A program made the position numbers and the translations under genes. The notes beneath the pieces are model-generated. The model saw nothing but the letters and a program-made list of their open reading frames with translations. It did no database searches and was not told the DNA's origin. 23,444 nt of DNA from Spyradocola sp034113365 (GTDB lineage: Bacteria; Bacillota; Clostridia; Christensenellales; UBA1750): contig JAXEXP010000159.1 in assembly GCA_034113365.1 (NCBI GenBank), positions 1 to 23,444 on the forward strand. The letters run 5' to 3'. This document shows, piece by piece, positions 16,628 through 23,444 of this stretch (within the stretch, counting starts at the first letter, position 1; each line of letters starts with the position of its first letter).

Positions 16628-19600
16628 TTATTCCTCGATTTGCGGGCTGACGAGCAGACCCATTTTGCGCAGGCGGTACTCGTAGCTCCACCTTACGCCC
16701 GTCGAGCGCCAGCTGTCCGGCCCGAACCACGTGGTGGAGTCGTCGCAGTTGTGTACGCAGCCAAAGCCGTTGACGCGGCTGCCGTACACCGTAATGCCGA
16801 TCTCATGTTTGCCCGGCTTCATCTGATAGGTGAACTCATACGGCGCATACGCCAGATGCCCCACGCGCTTGCCGTCCAGCTCCATGCCCAGCACCGCGCC
16901 GCGGTACTGCGGCACGCGCACGCGCAGCGTGTCGGCTTTAGTCTCCACGGGCAGCTTGTAGGTCACGTTGCCGCAGTAGAACGGCAGCCCCTGGCTCGTC
17001 CAGTCGCCAAAGCCCAGCTTGCGCACAGGCTGGGTGATGGTCTTTTCCGCGCCCTGCACGCGCACGCCGAAGTCGCCCAGCAGGTAGCACCACTCCACGT
17101 CTGCGCGCTGGCGGAACGGGATGGCAAGCTCGATCACGCTGTCGCCCGCGGGCAGGTCGGGAAGCGGCACCGTCTTGATGCACTCGTCCACGAACCAGCC
17201 GTCGATTTTGCTCTGGACAGAACCGCCGTTGACGGTGATGCCCACGCGCTCGGCGTCCTCCAGCGCCAGCTTAGGCGCCTGGACCGCGATCTCGCTGTGC
17301 ACGGTGAAGCGCAGGCGCAGGGTGTGCTCAAAGGGCAGGTCGGGCACCACCCAGGGCTGCGCCACGGCGTCCTGACGCGGCGGATAGCCCAGGTGCGCGC
17401 GGAACGCGTTGTCGGCGCGCAGCAGCTCCTCCTCCTCGTGCCAGTCGCCGTCGTCGAACGCGTACTCCGCCGTGTCCAGCAGCAGCACGTTCGGCTCGGA
17501 CAGCTCGATGTCAACAGGCTTTTTGATGGTGTAATAGTCGAAGTCCTCCGCGCTCGCTTTCGCGGGCACGCTCTGCGCCTGCCCCGGCTCCAGCCGCAGC
17601 AGCAGGCTGTCGTGCGCATAGAACGCGTAGGGGATCACGGTCTCGCCGTTGTCGTACTGCGCGGCAATGGGCCGCATGTCGCCCGTGGCGGTGTCCAGCA
17701 GCGTGGGCGTCCACAGGCCGCGGATGCGCACCACGATGTGCTCCTCGGGGCAGACGTCGGGGTTTGCGGGCTTGACGCCGTGGCACAGGAACAGATAGCG
17801 CGTGTCGCCCTCCTGCCGCAGCTGATGCAGCAGGTTCTCCGTGCGGAAGCCCTTTTCGGTGCGCACGTCCAGCGCGCGCTCGCCCGTAAGAGCCGTCAGG
17901 ATCTCGCCCTTGCCAAAGCCGATCACCTGCGCGCGCTGCGCCAGCGCCTTTACACGGTCGCTGGGCACGGCGTCCACCAGCGTCGGGATGCGCCCGGCAA
18001 AGATCAGCTTGCCGCCCGCGTCCGCAAAGGCCTCCAGGCGCTCGACGGTGGTGGCGCGCAGCGTCTCGCAGTCGGGCACCAGCACCGCGTCGTAGGCCAT
18101 GCAGCCCACCTGCAGCGGCGCGCCCGCCTTCTTGCACTGCGAAGGCAGCAGCGATTCGCAGATGTAGTCATAGTCGATCAAACCATAGAGCAGCCACTTG
18201 GCGAGGTTCTGGAAGCGCTCGTCCATCTCCTCGCGCACCAGCGCCGTCTGCTCGGCGGGGCCCCAGTGCAGCCAGTAGCTCTCCACCGGGTGGATAACGC
18301 CCACGCGCACGCAGGGCTTGCCGCGGGTCAGCACGGCGTTTACGCGCGCGAAGTGATCCTCCACCATCGGGTATTGCTCATACCACGGGCTCTGGTAGCC
18401 GATGGACGCGGGGTAGTCGCGCTTGGCCTCGCCCGCCATCGACACCCACGTCAGGTGCGGCACACGCACTGTCACGCCCAGCGCCGCCTGCCAGTCGCCG
18501 CCCAGCTTGTGGCCGCGGAAGTCAAAGTCCCAGTTGGTCACGCCGTACAGCTCGCTCAGCACGCCCGGGCGGCCGTACTGGTGCGACGCGGACTGCGCCT
18601 GCTTGGCGGTGGTGTACTCGCGCCAATCGCACAGCATGTCGATGCCGGGCAGGCCGAAGGAGCGGTAGGAGCGCATCGCGTCGCCCAGCACAGAGGTCTG
18701 CGACATCAGCGTCGGCTCCTCCAGCACGTGGCCGGTGAGCATGATGCCGTTGTCGCGGCACCAGTTGCCGCAGGTGTCCGCAAACGCGGTCGCGAACCGC
18801 TCGGCAAGATGGTCGTGGTAGTGGTAGCGCGTCACGGACACCCGCCCGCCGGGCAGCTCCCAGTACAGCTCGGGCAGGCTGTCCAGCAGATCGCTGCCGT
18901 ACGCCGCGCGGTAGGTCTCGGGCAGATCGTCCGTCCAGGGCAGCGTCACGGCGCGCTTCTCCTTTGCAAAGCCCAGCGTGGACTTGTGCGGAAAGTGCGG
19001 CTCGTCGGTGAATATGGACGGCACGGTCCTGCCGAACTCGTCGCCCACGACCTCCTTATATCGCTCGTGCGTGATCTCCACGAACCGGTCGATCGCCTTC
19101 TTGTCCAGACAGTTGACGTAGGTCTGGTTGTTGAACCACGGATCCTCTTTTGCCAGCTCCAGATAGGCCGTCCACACCGTCTCGCCGGGCGCGGCCTCGT
19201 CCTTCTTGCCCAGACGGCGATAGGCGTCCAGCTCGCCCGCAGCGTTCAGCGACACGCCATAGCGCGCGATCAGCCTGCCGTCCTCGGAAAGCTGCACGTT
19301 TTCGTCCGGCGTGAACAGCAGATACCGCTCGCGGTACTGCTTGTCCTTGGTCACAAATCCGCCCGCCGGGCCCGACGCGTAGCGATCCTCGTCGTAGAGG
19401 TACGCCAGCATCTTCTCCTTCTTCGCCTTGTCGGTGCAGGCGCGGATGAGCTGCATGAACTCGTCGGACAGGTAGGGCGTGGCCATGCCCGTGCGCACGT
19501 GCATGTGGAAGCCGCCCATGCCCATGCGCTTCAGCTGCTCGATCTCCCGCAGCAGCTGATCCTCGTCAAGCTCGCAGTTCCACGCCCAGAAGGGCGCTGC

Positions 19601-19672
19601 GCGGTATTCGCACGGCGGGTTCAGGAACGTGATGGGGTCCAGCTGCGGCTTGCTGTTTTCGGGATAAAACAT
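16628..19672 (-). CDS. Large GH106-like (alpha-L-rhamnosidase-type) glycoside hydrolase
   Basis: A 1014-residue protein of the alpha-L-rhamnosidase GH106-like superfamily. The N-terminal barrel shows the family pattern: FLNPPCEYRAAPFWAWN (16-32), GMGGFHMHVRTGM (51-63) and YLYDEDRYASGPAGG (91-105). Later conserved stretches include FTDEPHF (221-227, Glu224), TGHVLEEP (313-320) and SELYGVTNWDFDF (373-385), which contain plausible catalytic acids. A Rossmann-like segment around 540-600 and a C-terminal galactose-binding-like beta sandwich (about 790-1000) follow. No signal peptide is present, so it would cleave imported oligosaccharides. The substrate may be rhamnosides or another plant glycan. 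ATG 19672 has GGGAGG 8 bases upstream. It lies 29 bases after pyrE and 12 before xylB. Other GH families with this fold cannot be excluded. Confidence 0.8.
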   Translation of the reverse strand: MFYPENSKPQLDPITFLNPPCEYRAAPFWAWNCELDEDQLLREIEQLKRMGMGGFHMHVRTGMATPYLSDEFMQLIRACTDKAKKEKMLAYLYDEDRYASGPAGGFVTKDKQYRERYLLFTPDENVQLSEDGRLIARYGVSLNAAGELDAYRRLGKKDEAAPGETVWTAYLELAKEDPWFNNQTYVNCLDKKAIDRFVEITHERYKEVVGDEFGRTVPSIFTDEPHFPHKSTLGFAKEKRAVTLPWTDDLPETYRAAYGSDLLDSLPELYWELPGGRVSVTRYHYHDHLAERFATAFADTCGNWCRDNGIMLTGHVLEEPTLMSQTSVLGDAMRSYRSFGLPGIDMLCDWREYTTAKQAQSASHQYGRPGVLSELYGVTNWDFDFRGHKLGGDWQAALGVTVRVPHLTWVSMAGEAKRDYPASIGYQSPWYEQYPMVEDHFARVNAVLTRGKPCVRVGVIHPVESYWLHWGPAEQTALVREEMDERFQNLAKWLLYGLIDYDYICESLLPSQCKKAGAPLQVGCMAYDAVLVPDCETLRATTVERLEAFADAGGKLIFAGRIPTLVDAVPSDRVKALAQRAQVIGFGKGEILTALTGERALDVRTEKGFRTENLLHQLRQEGDTRYLFLCHGVKPANPDVCPEEHIVVRIRGLWTPTLLDTATGDMRPIAAQYDNGETVIPYAFYAHDSLLLRLEPGQAQSVPAKASAEDFDYYTIKKPVDIELSEPNVLLLDTAEYAFDDGDWHEEEELLRADNAFRAHLGYPPRQDAVAQPWVVPDLPFEHTLRLRFTVHSEIAVQAPKLALEDAERVGITVNGGSVQSKIDGWFVDECIKTVPLPDLPAGDSVIELAIPFRQRADVEWCYLLGDFGVRVQGAEKTITQPVRKLGFGDWTSQGLPFYCGNVTYKLPVETKADTLRVRVPQYRGAVLGMELDGKRVGHLAYAPYEFTYQMKPGKHEIGITVYGSRVNGFGCVHNCDDSTTWFGPDSWRSTGVRWSYEYRLRKMGLLVSPQIEE

Positions 19673-19701
19673 AGCGCTTTCCTCCCTGATTCTGCGATTT
19701 T

Positions 19702-20364
19702 TTAGAACACGCAGTACTGCGCCATGTAGTCCTCCATCAAGCGCAGCACGTCGGCGTGCTCGGGCCGGGTCTTGAGGTACTCGTGGATGTCGCGCGCGTC
19801 CACGATGGAGTGCACCTGGATGCCATACTCCTCCATGACCTCCATCACCGCGGTCTTGCCGGGGGTCTGGCCCACCTCGCAGCGATTGACGGAGATGAAC
19901 ATGTGCGGCGCGGTGACCTTGGCGGCGTTCATCAGGATGGGCATGGTCTCGCGCACGGCGGTGCCGGCGGTGATGACGTCCTCGATGATGATGACGCGGT
20001 CGCCGTCCTGCGGCTTGTAGCCCACCAGGCTGCCGCCCTCGCCATGGTCCTTGGCCTCCTTGCGGTTGAAGAAAAAGGGCTTGTCGATGCCGTATTGGCG
20101 CGCCAGCGACGCAGACGTGGTGGTCACCAGCGGGATGCCCTTGTAGGCGGGGCCGAACATCGCGTCGAACTCGTCGCCGCAGGTCTCCTTGACGCAGGCG
20201 GCGTAGAAGTCGCCCAGCTTAGCGATCTGCGCGCCGGTGCGGTACAGGCCGGTGTTGACGAAGTAGGGCGTTCTGCGGCCGGACTTGGTGACAAAGTCGC
20301 CAAAGCGCAGCACGTCGCAGGACATCATGAACTCGATAAACTCTTTCTTGGCCTGGGTCAGCAT
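19702..20364 (-). CDS. pyrE: Orotate phosphoribosyltransferase
   Basis: A 220-residue type I phosphoribosyltransferase that joins orotate and PRPP to make orotidine 5'-phosphate in pyrimidine synthesis. The catalytic flexible loop is RKEAKDHGEGG (101-111), and the PRPP-binding loop is IIIEDVITAGTA (125-136). The N-terminal GDFVTKSGRRTPYF with the bound-orotate segment is also typical. Length is normal. A strong ribosome binding site, AAAGGAGAGG, lies 7 bases before ATG 20364. No other pyrimidine gene is in the window. Instead it is the first gene of an apparent operon with a GH106-like hydrolase and xylulokinase. The leader is too short (about 40 bases) to hold a PyrR-type attenuator. Confidence 0.95.
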   Translation of the reverse strand: MLTQAKKEFIEFMMSCDVLRFGDFVTKSGRRTPYFVNTGLYRTGAQIAKLGDFYAACVKETCGDEFDAMFGPAYKGIPLVTTTSASLARQYGIDKPFFFNRKEAKDHGEGGSLVGYKPQDGDRVIIIEDVITAGTAVRETMPILMNAAKVTAPHMFISVNRCEVGQTPGKTAVMEVMEEYGIQVHSIVDARDIHEYLKTRPEHADVLRLMEDYMAQYCVF

Positions 20365-20396
20365 GTTGTTACCTCTCCTTTATATAAACAGAATTG

Positions 20397-20419
20397 GTTC
20401 CCATGGGTACAGTATACCA
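20397..20419 (-). promoter_or_regulatory. pyrE promoter (extended -10) with a near-palindrome at the start site
   Basis: Minus strand TGG-TATACT (20419-20411) is an extended -10 with a 5/6 hexamer; the -35 position reads TGGCGA (20439-20434), only 3/6. Directly downstream, GTTCCCATGGGTAC (20397-20410) is a 14 bp palindrome with one mismatched pair, covering the predicted start near 20404. It could be a repressor operator. Confidence 0.5.
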
Positions 20420-20443
20420 TGTTCGGGCGCGCTTCGCCATCGT

Positions 20444-21004
20444 TCAGCTCCACTTTTTGCAGATTTCCTCAAACTCCGCCCGCGTCATGGAATAGGCGAC
20501 CTCGTCGGCCACGGTGCCGTCGTAGAGGGTGCTCGCCATGCGGCGCGTGCCTTCCTTTATAAAGCCCAGCGCCTCGATGGTGCGGCGCGAGCGGCCGTTG
20601 AAGGGGAAGTGGAACACCGAGATCAGCTCCAGCCCCGCCTCCGCAAAGCCGTAGCGCAGGATGGCGCGGCAGGCCTCCTGCATCAGCCCCTGCCCCCAGC
20701 AGCGCTCGGCCAGCACATACCCCAGCATGCGCACGGGCAGCCCCTTTTCGCGCGAGCGATCCTCGTGCAGGCCGATGGAGCCCACCACATGCCCGTCGCG
20801 CTTGAGCTGCATCGCCCAGCAATCCTCCCCCGGAATGAACATCTCCCGTATGATCTTCTGCGATTCCTCCAGGCTCTCGTGGGGCTTCCAGCCCGCCGCA
20901 GGCCCCACCGCGGGGGACTGCGCGTAGTCGTACAGGTCCTGCGCGTCCTCCAGCGTCCACGGGCGCAGGATCAGCCGTTCCGTTTCCAGAAGCTTGATTT
21001 CCAT
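20444..21004 (-). CDS. GNAT-family N-acetyltransferase (RimJ/RimL-like)
   Basis: A 186-residue acetyltransferase of the GNAT fold, using acetyl-CoA. The N-terminal LETERLILRPW (6-16) is the hallmark of the RimJ/RimL group. The acetyl-CoA pyrophosphate-binding motif is RCWGQG (101-106, R-x-x-G-x-G), followed by LMQEACRAILRYGF. The later FPFNGRSRRTIEALGFIKEG (134 on) is the conserved N-x-x-S segment. The substrate (a protein N-terminus, a small amine or an antibiotic) is unknown. ATG 21004 is chosen because GGGGGAAG lies just upstream and it gives the normal family start; the earlier in-frame start at 21079 would put the promoter -10 inside the gene. It is divergent from the MATE transporter. 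Confidence 0.88.
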   Translation of the reverse strand: MEIKLLETERLILRPWTLEDAQDLYDYAQSPAVGPAAGWKPHESLEESQKIIREMFIPGEDCWAMQLKRDGHVVGSIGLHEDRSREKGLPVRMLGYVLAERCWGQGLMQEACRAILRYGFAEAGLELISVFHFPFNGRSRRTIEALGFIKEGTRRMASTLYDGTVADEVAYSMTRAEFEEICKKWS

Positions 21005-21034
21005 GTTTCTTCCCCCTTTTGGATGCTTTGCAAC

Positions 21035-21063
21035 AGTATAGCAGAAATCACTTTCCATTGCAA
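21035..21063 (-). promoter_or_regulatory. Promoter of the GNAT acetyltransferase gene
   Basis: Minus strand TTGCAA (21063-21058), 17 bases, TATACT (21040-21035). The predicted start near 21028 gives a leader of about 25 bases to ATG 21004. Its -35 lies 23 bp from the -35 of the divergent MATE promoter. Confidence 0.7.
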
Positions 21064-21086
21064 AGAAATCAAAGAACAATAGGGTG

Positions 21087-21115
21087 TTGCAATCCCATTT
21101 ATTTTACGGTAGAAT
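21087..21115 (+). promoter_or_regulatory. Promoter of the MATE transporter gene
   Basis: TTGCAA (21087-21092), 17 bases, TAGAAT (21110-21115). Transcription would start near 21122, about 37 bases before ATG 21159. The -35 hexamer is identical to that of the divergent GNAT promoter and is itself self-complementary. Confidence 0.7.
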
Positions 21116-21158
21116 GGAACTGTATTGAATAAAGAAGGAATGGGAGTGGTTTCCAACT

Positions 21159-22556
21159 ATGTCAAAGGGATTGACAAAGCTGTTTGATGCGAAGGACATG
21201 ACGGTGGGCAAGCCGATGAGCAACATCGTCCAGTTCTCCATCCCGCTGCTGATCGGCAATCTGGCCCAGCAGCTGTACGCCACGGTGGACAGCATCGTGG
21301 TGGGCCACTACGTGGGCGACGGCGCGCTGGCGGCGGTCGGCGCGAGCGGCCCCATCATCAACATGCTGATCGTGCTGTTCGTGGGCATTGCCACGGGCGC
21401 GGGCATCATGGTGTCGCAGTATTTCGGCGCAAAGCAGCAGGAGCAGCTGTCCAAGACGATGGGCAACTGCGTGACGCTGACCTTCCTTGCGGGCACACTG
21501 ATGACGATCGTGGGCGTGCTGCTCACCCGCCCGGTGATGGCGCTGCTCAACACGCCGGACGACATCTACGAGATGGCCTGCACCTACATGATGATCTGCT
21601 TTGTGGGCATGATCGGCGGCGGGTACTACAACATCATCTCCGGCGTGCTGCGCGGCCTTGGCGACTCGGTGTTCCCGCTGATTATCCTGCTGATCTGCTG
21701 CGTGCTCAACACCGTGCTGGACGTGCTGTTCGTGGCGGTGTTCCGCTGGGGCATCGCGGGCGTCGCGTGGGCGACCATCATCTCGCAGACCATTTCGGGC
21801 GCGCTGTGCCTGCTGCGTCTGCTGCGCATGCGCAACGTGGTGCACATCACCTGGAAAACCCTCAAGCTGGACAAATTCTACGCGCTGCAGCTGGCGCGGC
21901 TCGGCCTGCCCTCGGGCATCACGCAGGCCATCTTCTCGCTGTCCATGATCGTGGTGCAGAGCCTGACCAACTCCATGGGCACCAACGTCATCGCCTGCAA
22001 CACCGTCGTCATGCGCGTGGACGGCTTTGCGATGATGCCCAACTTCACCTTCGGCACCGCGATGACCACCTTCGCCGGGCAGAACATGGGCGCAGGCCTC
22101 ATCGACCGCGTCCACCGCGGCACCCGCGACGGCATGAAGCTGGCCGTGGGCTGCGCGGTGATCCTGACCGCCTGCATCCTCCTCTTTGGCGAAAACCTGA
22201 TGCACATGTTCACCCAGACCGCGGAGGTCGTGGCCCTTGGCATGCAGATGATGCGCACCATCGCGGTGGGCTACATCGCCATGGCCATCACGCAGGTGCT
22301 CTCCGGCGTGATGCGTGGCGCGGGCGACACCATGACCCCCATGTGGATCTCGCTGATCACCACCGTCGCGCTGCGCGTCCCCATCGCCTACATCTGGGCG
22401 TACTTCACGCGCACGCCCGCCTACCCCACTGGCTCGCCCGAGGCGCTGTTCTTCTCGCTGCTCATCTCCTGGGTGATGGGCGCAATCATCAACATCATCG
22501 CCTTCCGCAACGGCAAATGGCGCACCAAGTCCATCACCGGCGTCAAGGCCGCTTAA
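21159..22556 (+). CDS. MATE-family efflux transporter
   Basis: A 465-residue multidrug and toxin extrusion transporter, an integral membrane cation/drug antiporter. About twelve hydrophobic segments form two homologous halves. The first half opens with the family pattern PLLIGNLAQQLYATVDSIVVG (about 31-51), where Q-Q-L-Y-x-x-x-D-S is typical of MepA/NorM-like proteins. The second half repeats it in weaker form around GLPSGITQAIFSLSMIVVQ. Conserved ASGPIINM and GVLRGLGDSVFPLI / GVMRGAGDTMTPMWI segments mark the equivalent loop in each half. Length is normal. GGGAGTGG lies about 9 bases before the ATG. It is a single-gene transcript with its own promoter and terminator, divergent from a GNAT gene. 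The drug or metabolite exported is unknown. Confidence 0.93.
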   Translation: MSKGLTKLFDAKDMTVGKPMSNIVQFSIPLLIGNLAQQLYATVDSIVVGHYVGDGALAAVGASGPIINMLIVLFVGIATGAGIMVSQYFGAKQQEQLSKTMGNCVTLTFLAGTLMTIVGVLLTRPVMALLNTPDDIYEMACTYMMICFVGMIGGGYYNIISGVLRGLGDSVFPLIILLICCVLNTVLDVLFVAVFRWGIAGVAWATIISQTISGALCLLRLLRMRNVVHITWKTLKLDKFYALQLARLGLPSGITQAIFSLSMIVVQSLTNSMGTNVIACNTVVMRVDGFAMMPNFTFGTAMTTFAGQNMGAGLIDRVHRGTRDGMKLAVGCAVILTACILLFGENLMHMFTQTAEVVALGMQMMRTIAVGYIAMAITQVLSGVMRGAGDTMTPMWISLITTVALRVPIAYIWAYFTRTPAYPTGSPEALFFSLLISWVMGAIINIIAFRNGKWRTKSITGVKAA

Positions 22557-22574
22557 CGCCTTAAAGGCACCTCC

Positions 22575-22609
22575 ATCGTCCGGCTGCCCCGCGCGGCCGG
22601 ACGATTTTT
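22575..22609 (+). terminator. Rho-independent terminator of the MATE gene
   Basis: CGTCCGGC (22577-22584) pairs perfectly with GCCGGACG (22596-22603), extendable by AT/AT, around an 11-base loop, and is followed by five T residues (22605-22609). It begins 18 bases after the stop codon. Confidence 0.9.
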
Positions 22610-22633
22610 ATGCCTCAATACCGCACGCAGCAT

Positions 22634-22662
22634 TTGACATCCTCCGCGCAATGTCCTACAAT
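22634..22662 (+). promoter_or_regulatory. Promoter of the SDR gene
   Basis: TTGACA (22634-22639), 17 bases, TACAAT (22657-22662). A perfect -35, ideal spacing and 5/6 -10 make this one of the strongest promoters in the window. The start would be near 22669, with a leader of about 37 bases. Confidence 0.8.
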
Positions 22663-22670
22663 AGAAATAT

Positions 22671-22684
22671 ATAAGGTACCTTAT
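22671..22684. promoter_or_regulatory. Perfect 14 bp palindrome, probable operator of the SDR gene
   Basis: ATAAGGTACCTTAT is a perfect 14 bp inverted repeat starting about 2 bp after the predicted transcription start and ending 21 bp before the ATG. The position suits a dimeric repressor that blocks a strong promoter. It could instead form a short leader stem, but a perfect palindrome with no loop argues for DNA binding. The regulator is not in the window and I cannot name it. Confidence 0.6.
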
Positions 22685-22705
22685 CATTGATCGGAGGGAA
22701 CAGAA

Positions 22706-23434
22706 ATGTTTGAAGCAAAGGGCAGAACCGCTGTGGTCAGCGGCGTGGCGAACCTGACCGCAGAGACGCTGCTGCGGCAGGGCTACAACGTGGCGCTGTG
22801 CTGCCACTCGCAGGAGGCTGCCGACGCCATGGCCGCTAAGATGCCTGCGCAGTACGCCGACCGCTTCCTGCCGATGTACTGCATGGTGGGCGAGGAAGCG
22901 CCCACGCGCGCGCTCATCGACGAGGTGCTGCGGCGCTTCGGCAGCCTGGACGTGCTGGTCACGGGCATCGGCATGCACGAAAAGGCCTGCGTGGCCGACA
23001 CCTCTGCCGAGGATTTCCAGCGCATACTGGACAGCCATGTGCGCAACGTCTACTCGCTGATCCGGCTGTGCCTGCCCACGCTGCTGAAGGGCGCCGCGCC
23101 GCGCATCATCAACTTCACCTGCGTGGACGTGCGCTGCGGGCGGTTTGAATACGGCGTGTCCACCGCCGCAGGCAAGGCCGCGCTGGAATCCATGACCCGT
23201 TCTGTCGCGCTGGAGTACGCCCACACCGGCCTTACCGCAAACTGCGTCGCGGTGGGCGCGCTCCAGAAGGACTACGACCCGTCGCAGCTGGAGGCGGTGA
23301 GCCGCCGCATCCCGCTGGGCCGCGCAGCCGCAGCGGACGACCTCGCCGCCGCCGTCTGCTTCCTGGCAAGCCCCGAGGCGAGCTACATCACGGGCGCCGT
23401 GCTCAACGTAAGCGGCGGCGCGCACCTGTTCTGA
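22706..23434 (+). CDS. Degenerate short-chain dehydrogenase/reductase (SDR fold, likely non-catalytic)
   Basis: A 242-residue SDR-fold protein. The fold is recognisable from RFGSLDVLVTGIG (78-89), RSVALEYAHTGLTANCVA (165-182), IPLGRAAAADDLAAAVCFLAS (202-222) and YITGAVLNVSGG (227-238), the usual C-terminal half of FabG-like enzymes. The key residues are largely gone. The cofactor loop TGxxxGxG is replaced by SGVANLTAE (12-20) and appears about 4 residues short. NNAG is VTGIG. The helix Asn is His111. No Ser is at the expected site (T138-C139-V140). The catalytic Tyr of YxxxK is Thr153, while Lys157 remains. GGAGGG precedes the ATG. The stop TGA runs into AGGAGGAG, a ribosome binding site for a following gene beyond the window. 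There is no frameshift or internal stop. Confidence 0.85.
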   Translation: MFEAKGRTAVVSGVANLTAETLLRQGYNVALCCHSQEAADAMAAKMPAQYADRFLPMYCMVGEEAPTRALIDEVLRRFGSLDVLVTGIGMHEKACVADTSAEDFQRILDSHVRNVYSLIRLCLPTLLKGAAPRIINFTCVDVRCGRFEYGVSTAAGKAALESMTRSVALEYAHTGLTANCVAVGALQKDYDPSQLEAVSRRIPLGRAAAADDLAAAVCFLASPEASYITGAVLNVSGGAHLF

Positions 23435-23444
23435 AGGAGGAGAA
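23434..23444 (+). promoter_or_regulatory. Ribosome binding site of a gene beyond the right edge
   Basis: AAGGAGGAGAA directly follows the SDR stop codon and is a near-perfect Shine-Dalgarno. A co-transcribed gene should start within about 5-10 bases past the window. Its identity would inform the role of the degenerate SDR. Confidence 0.65.

Noticed and set aside
15200..19705. Plus-strand open frame of about 1,500 codons opposite xylB and the GH106-like gene
   Set aside because: It is codon-aligned with both minus-strand genes. In that register its stops would correspond to sense TTA, CTA and TCA codons, which a GC-rich genome avoids. Its translation is a biased mix of Arg, His, Ala, Val and Gln with no family pattern, whereas the minus-strand genes have clear motifs.

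Overview
The window is GC-rich (roughly 60% or more by eye). It carries strong Shine-Dalgarno sites of the GGAGG type, sigma-A-like promoters (TTGACA/TTGCAA with 17-18 bp spacers), an OppABCDF-type peptide importer with a lipoprotein binding subunit, and a ParE-ParC pair of clostridial character. Together these suggest a high-GC member of the Clostridia (Firmicutes), probably a gut-type anaerobe. This is inferred from protein style and was not tested by any search.

Layout. Every gene from the left edge to about 21,004 is on the minus strand; the last two genes are on the plus strand. Read in the direction of transcription (right to left) the minus-strand units are: (1) a GNAT acetyltransferase (21004-20444); (2) a probable operon of pyrE (20364-19702), a large GH106-like glycoside hydrolase (19672-16628) and xylulokinase xylB (16615-15077); (3) a type IIA topoisomerase pair, B subunit (14924-12966) and A subunit (12964-10535), followed closely by a VanX-like D-Ala-D-Ala dipeptidase (10529-9816); (4) a 500 bp regulatory gap, then the peptide importer oppA-oppB-oppC-oppD-oppF (9309-3210) with a terminator; (5) a GH13 alpha-amylase-family protein (3090-1750), an S66 LD-carboxypeptidase (1730-807) and a class A beta-lactamase-like serine hydrolase (805-35), with the start of one more gene running off the left edge. 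On the plus strand are a MATE transporter (21159-22556) with its own promoter and terminator, and a degenerate short-chain dehydrogenase (22706-23434) behind a near-consensus promoter, followed by a Shine-Dalgarno for a gene beyond the window.

How the genes fit together. The importer, LD-carboxypeptidase, beta-lactamase-fold hydrolase and D-Ala-D-Ala dipeptidase would together make a cell-wall peptide scavenging set: the importer brings in peptides and cytosolic enzymes trim D-amino-acid peptides. None of the three hydrolases has a signal peptide, which fits cytosolic recycling. The pyrE/GH106-like/xylB unit combines pyrimidine synthesis with plant-sugar use, an unusual grouping.

The most unusual items are the SDR, which has lost almost all catalytic and cofactor-binding residues yet sits behind a strong promoter with a perfect 14 bp palindrome; the topoisomerase A subunit, whose only perfect GyrA box lies late in the C-terminal propeller; and operator-like palindromes over the predicted start sites of the SDR and pyrE promoters. 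I saw no tRNA, rRNA, CRISPR array, insertion sequence or phage gene.
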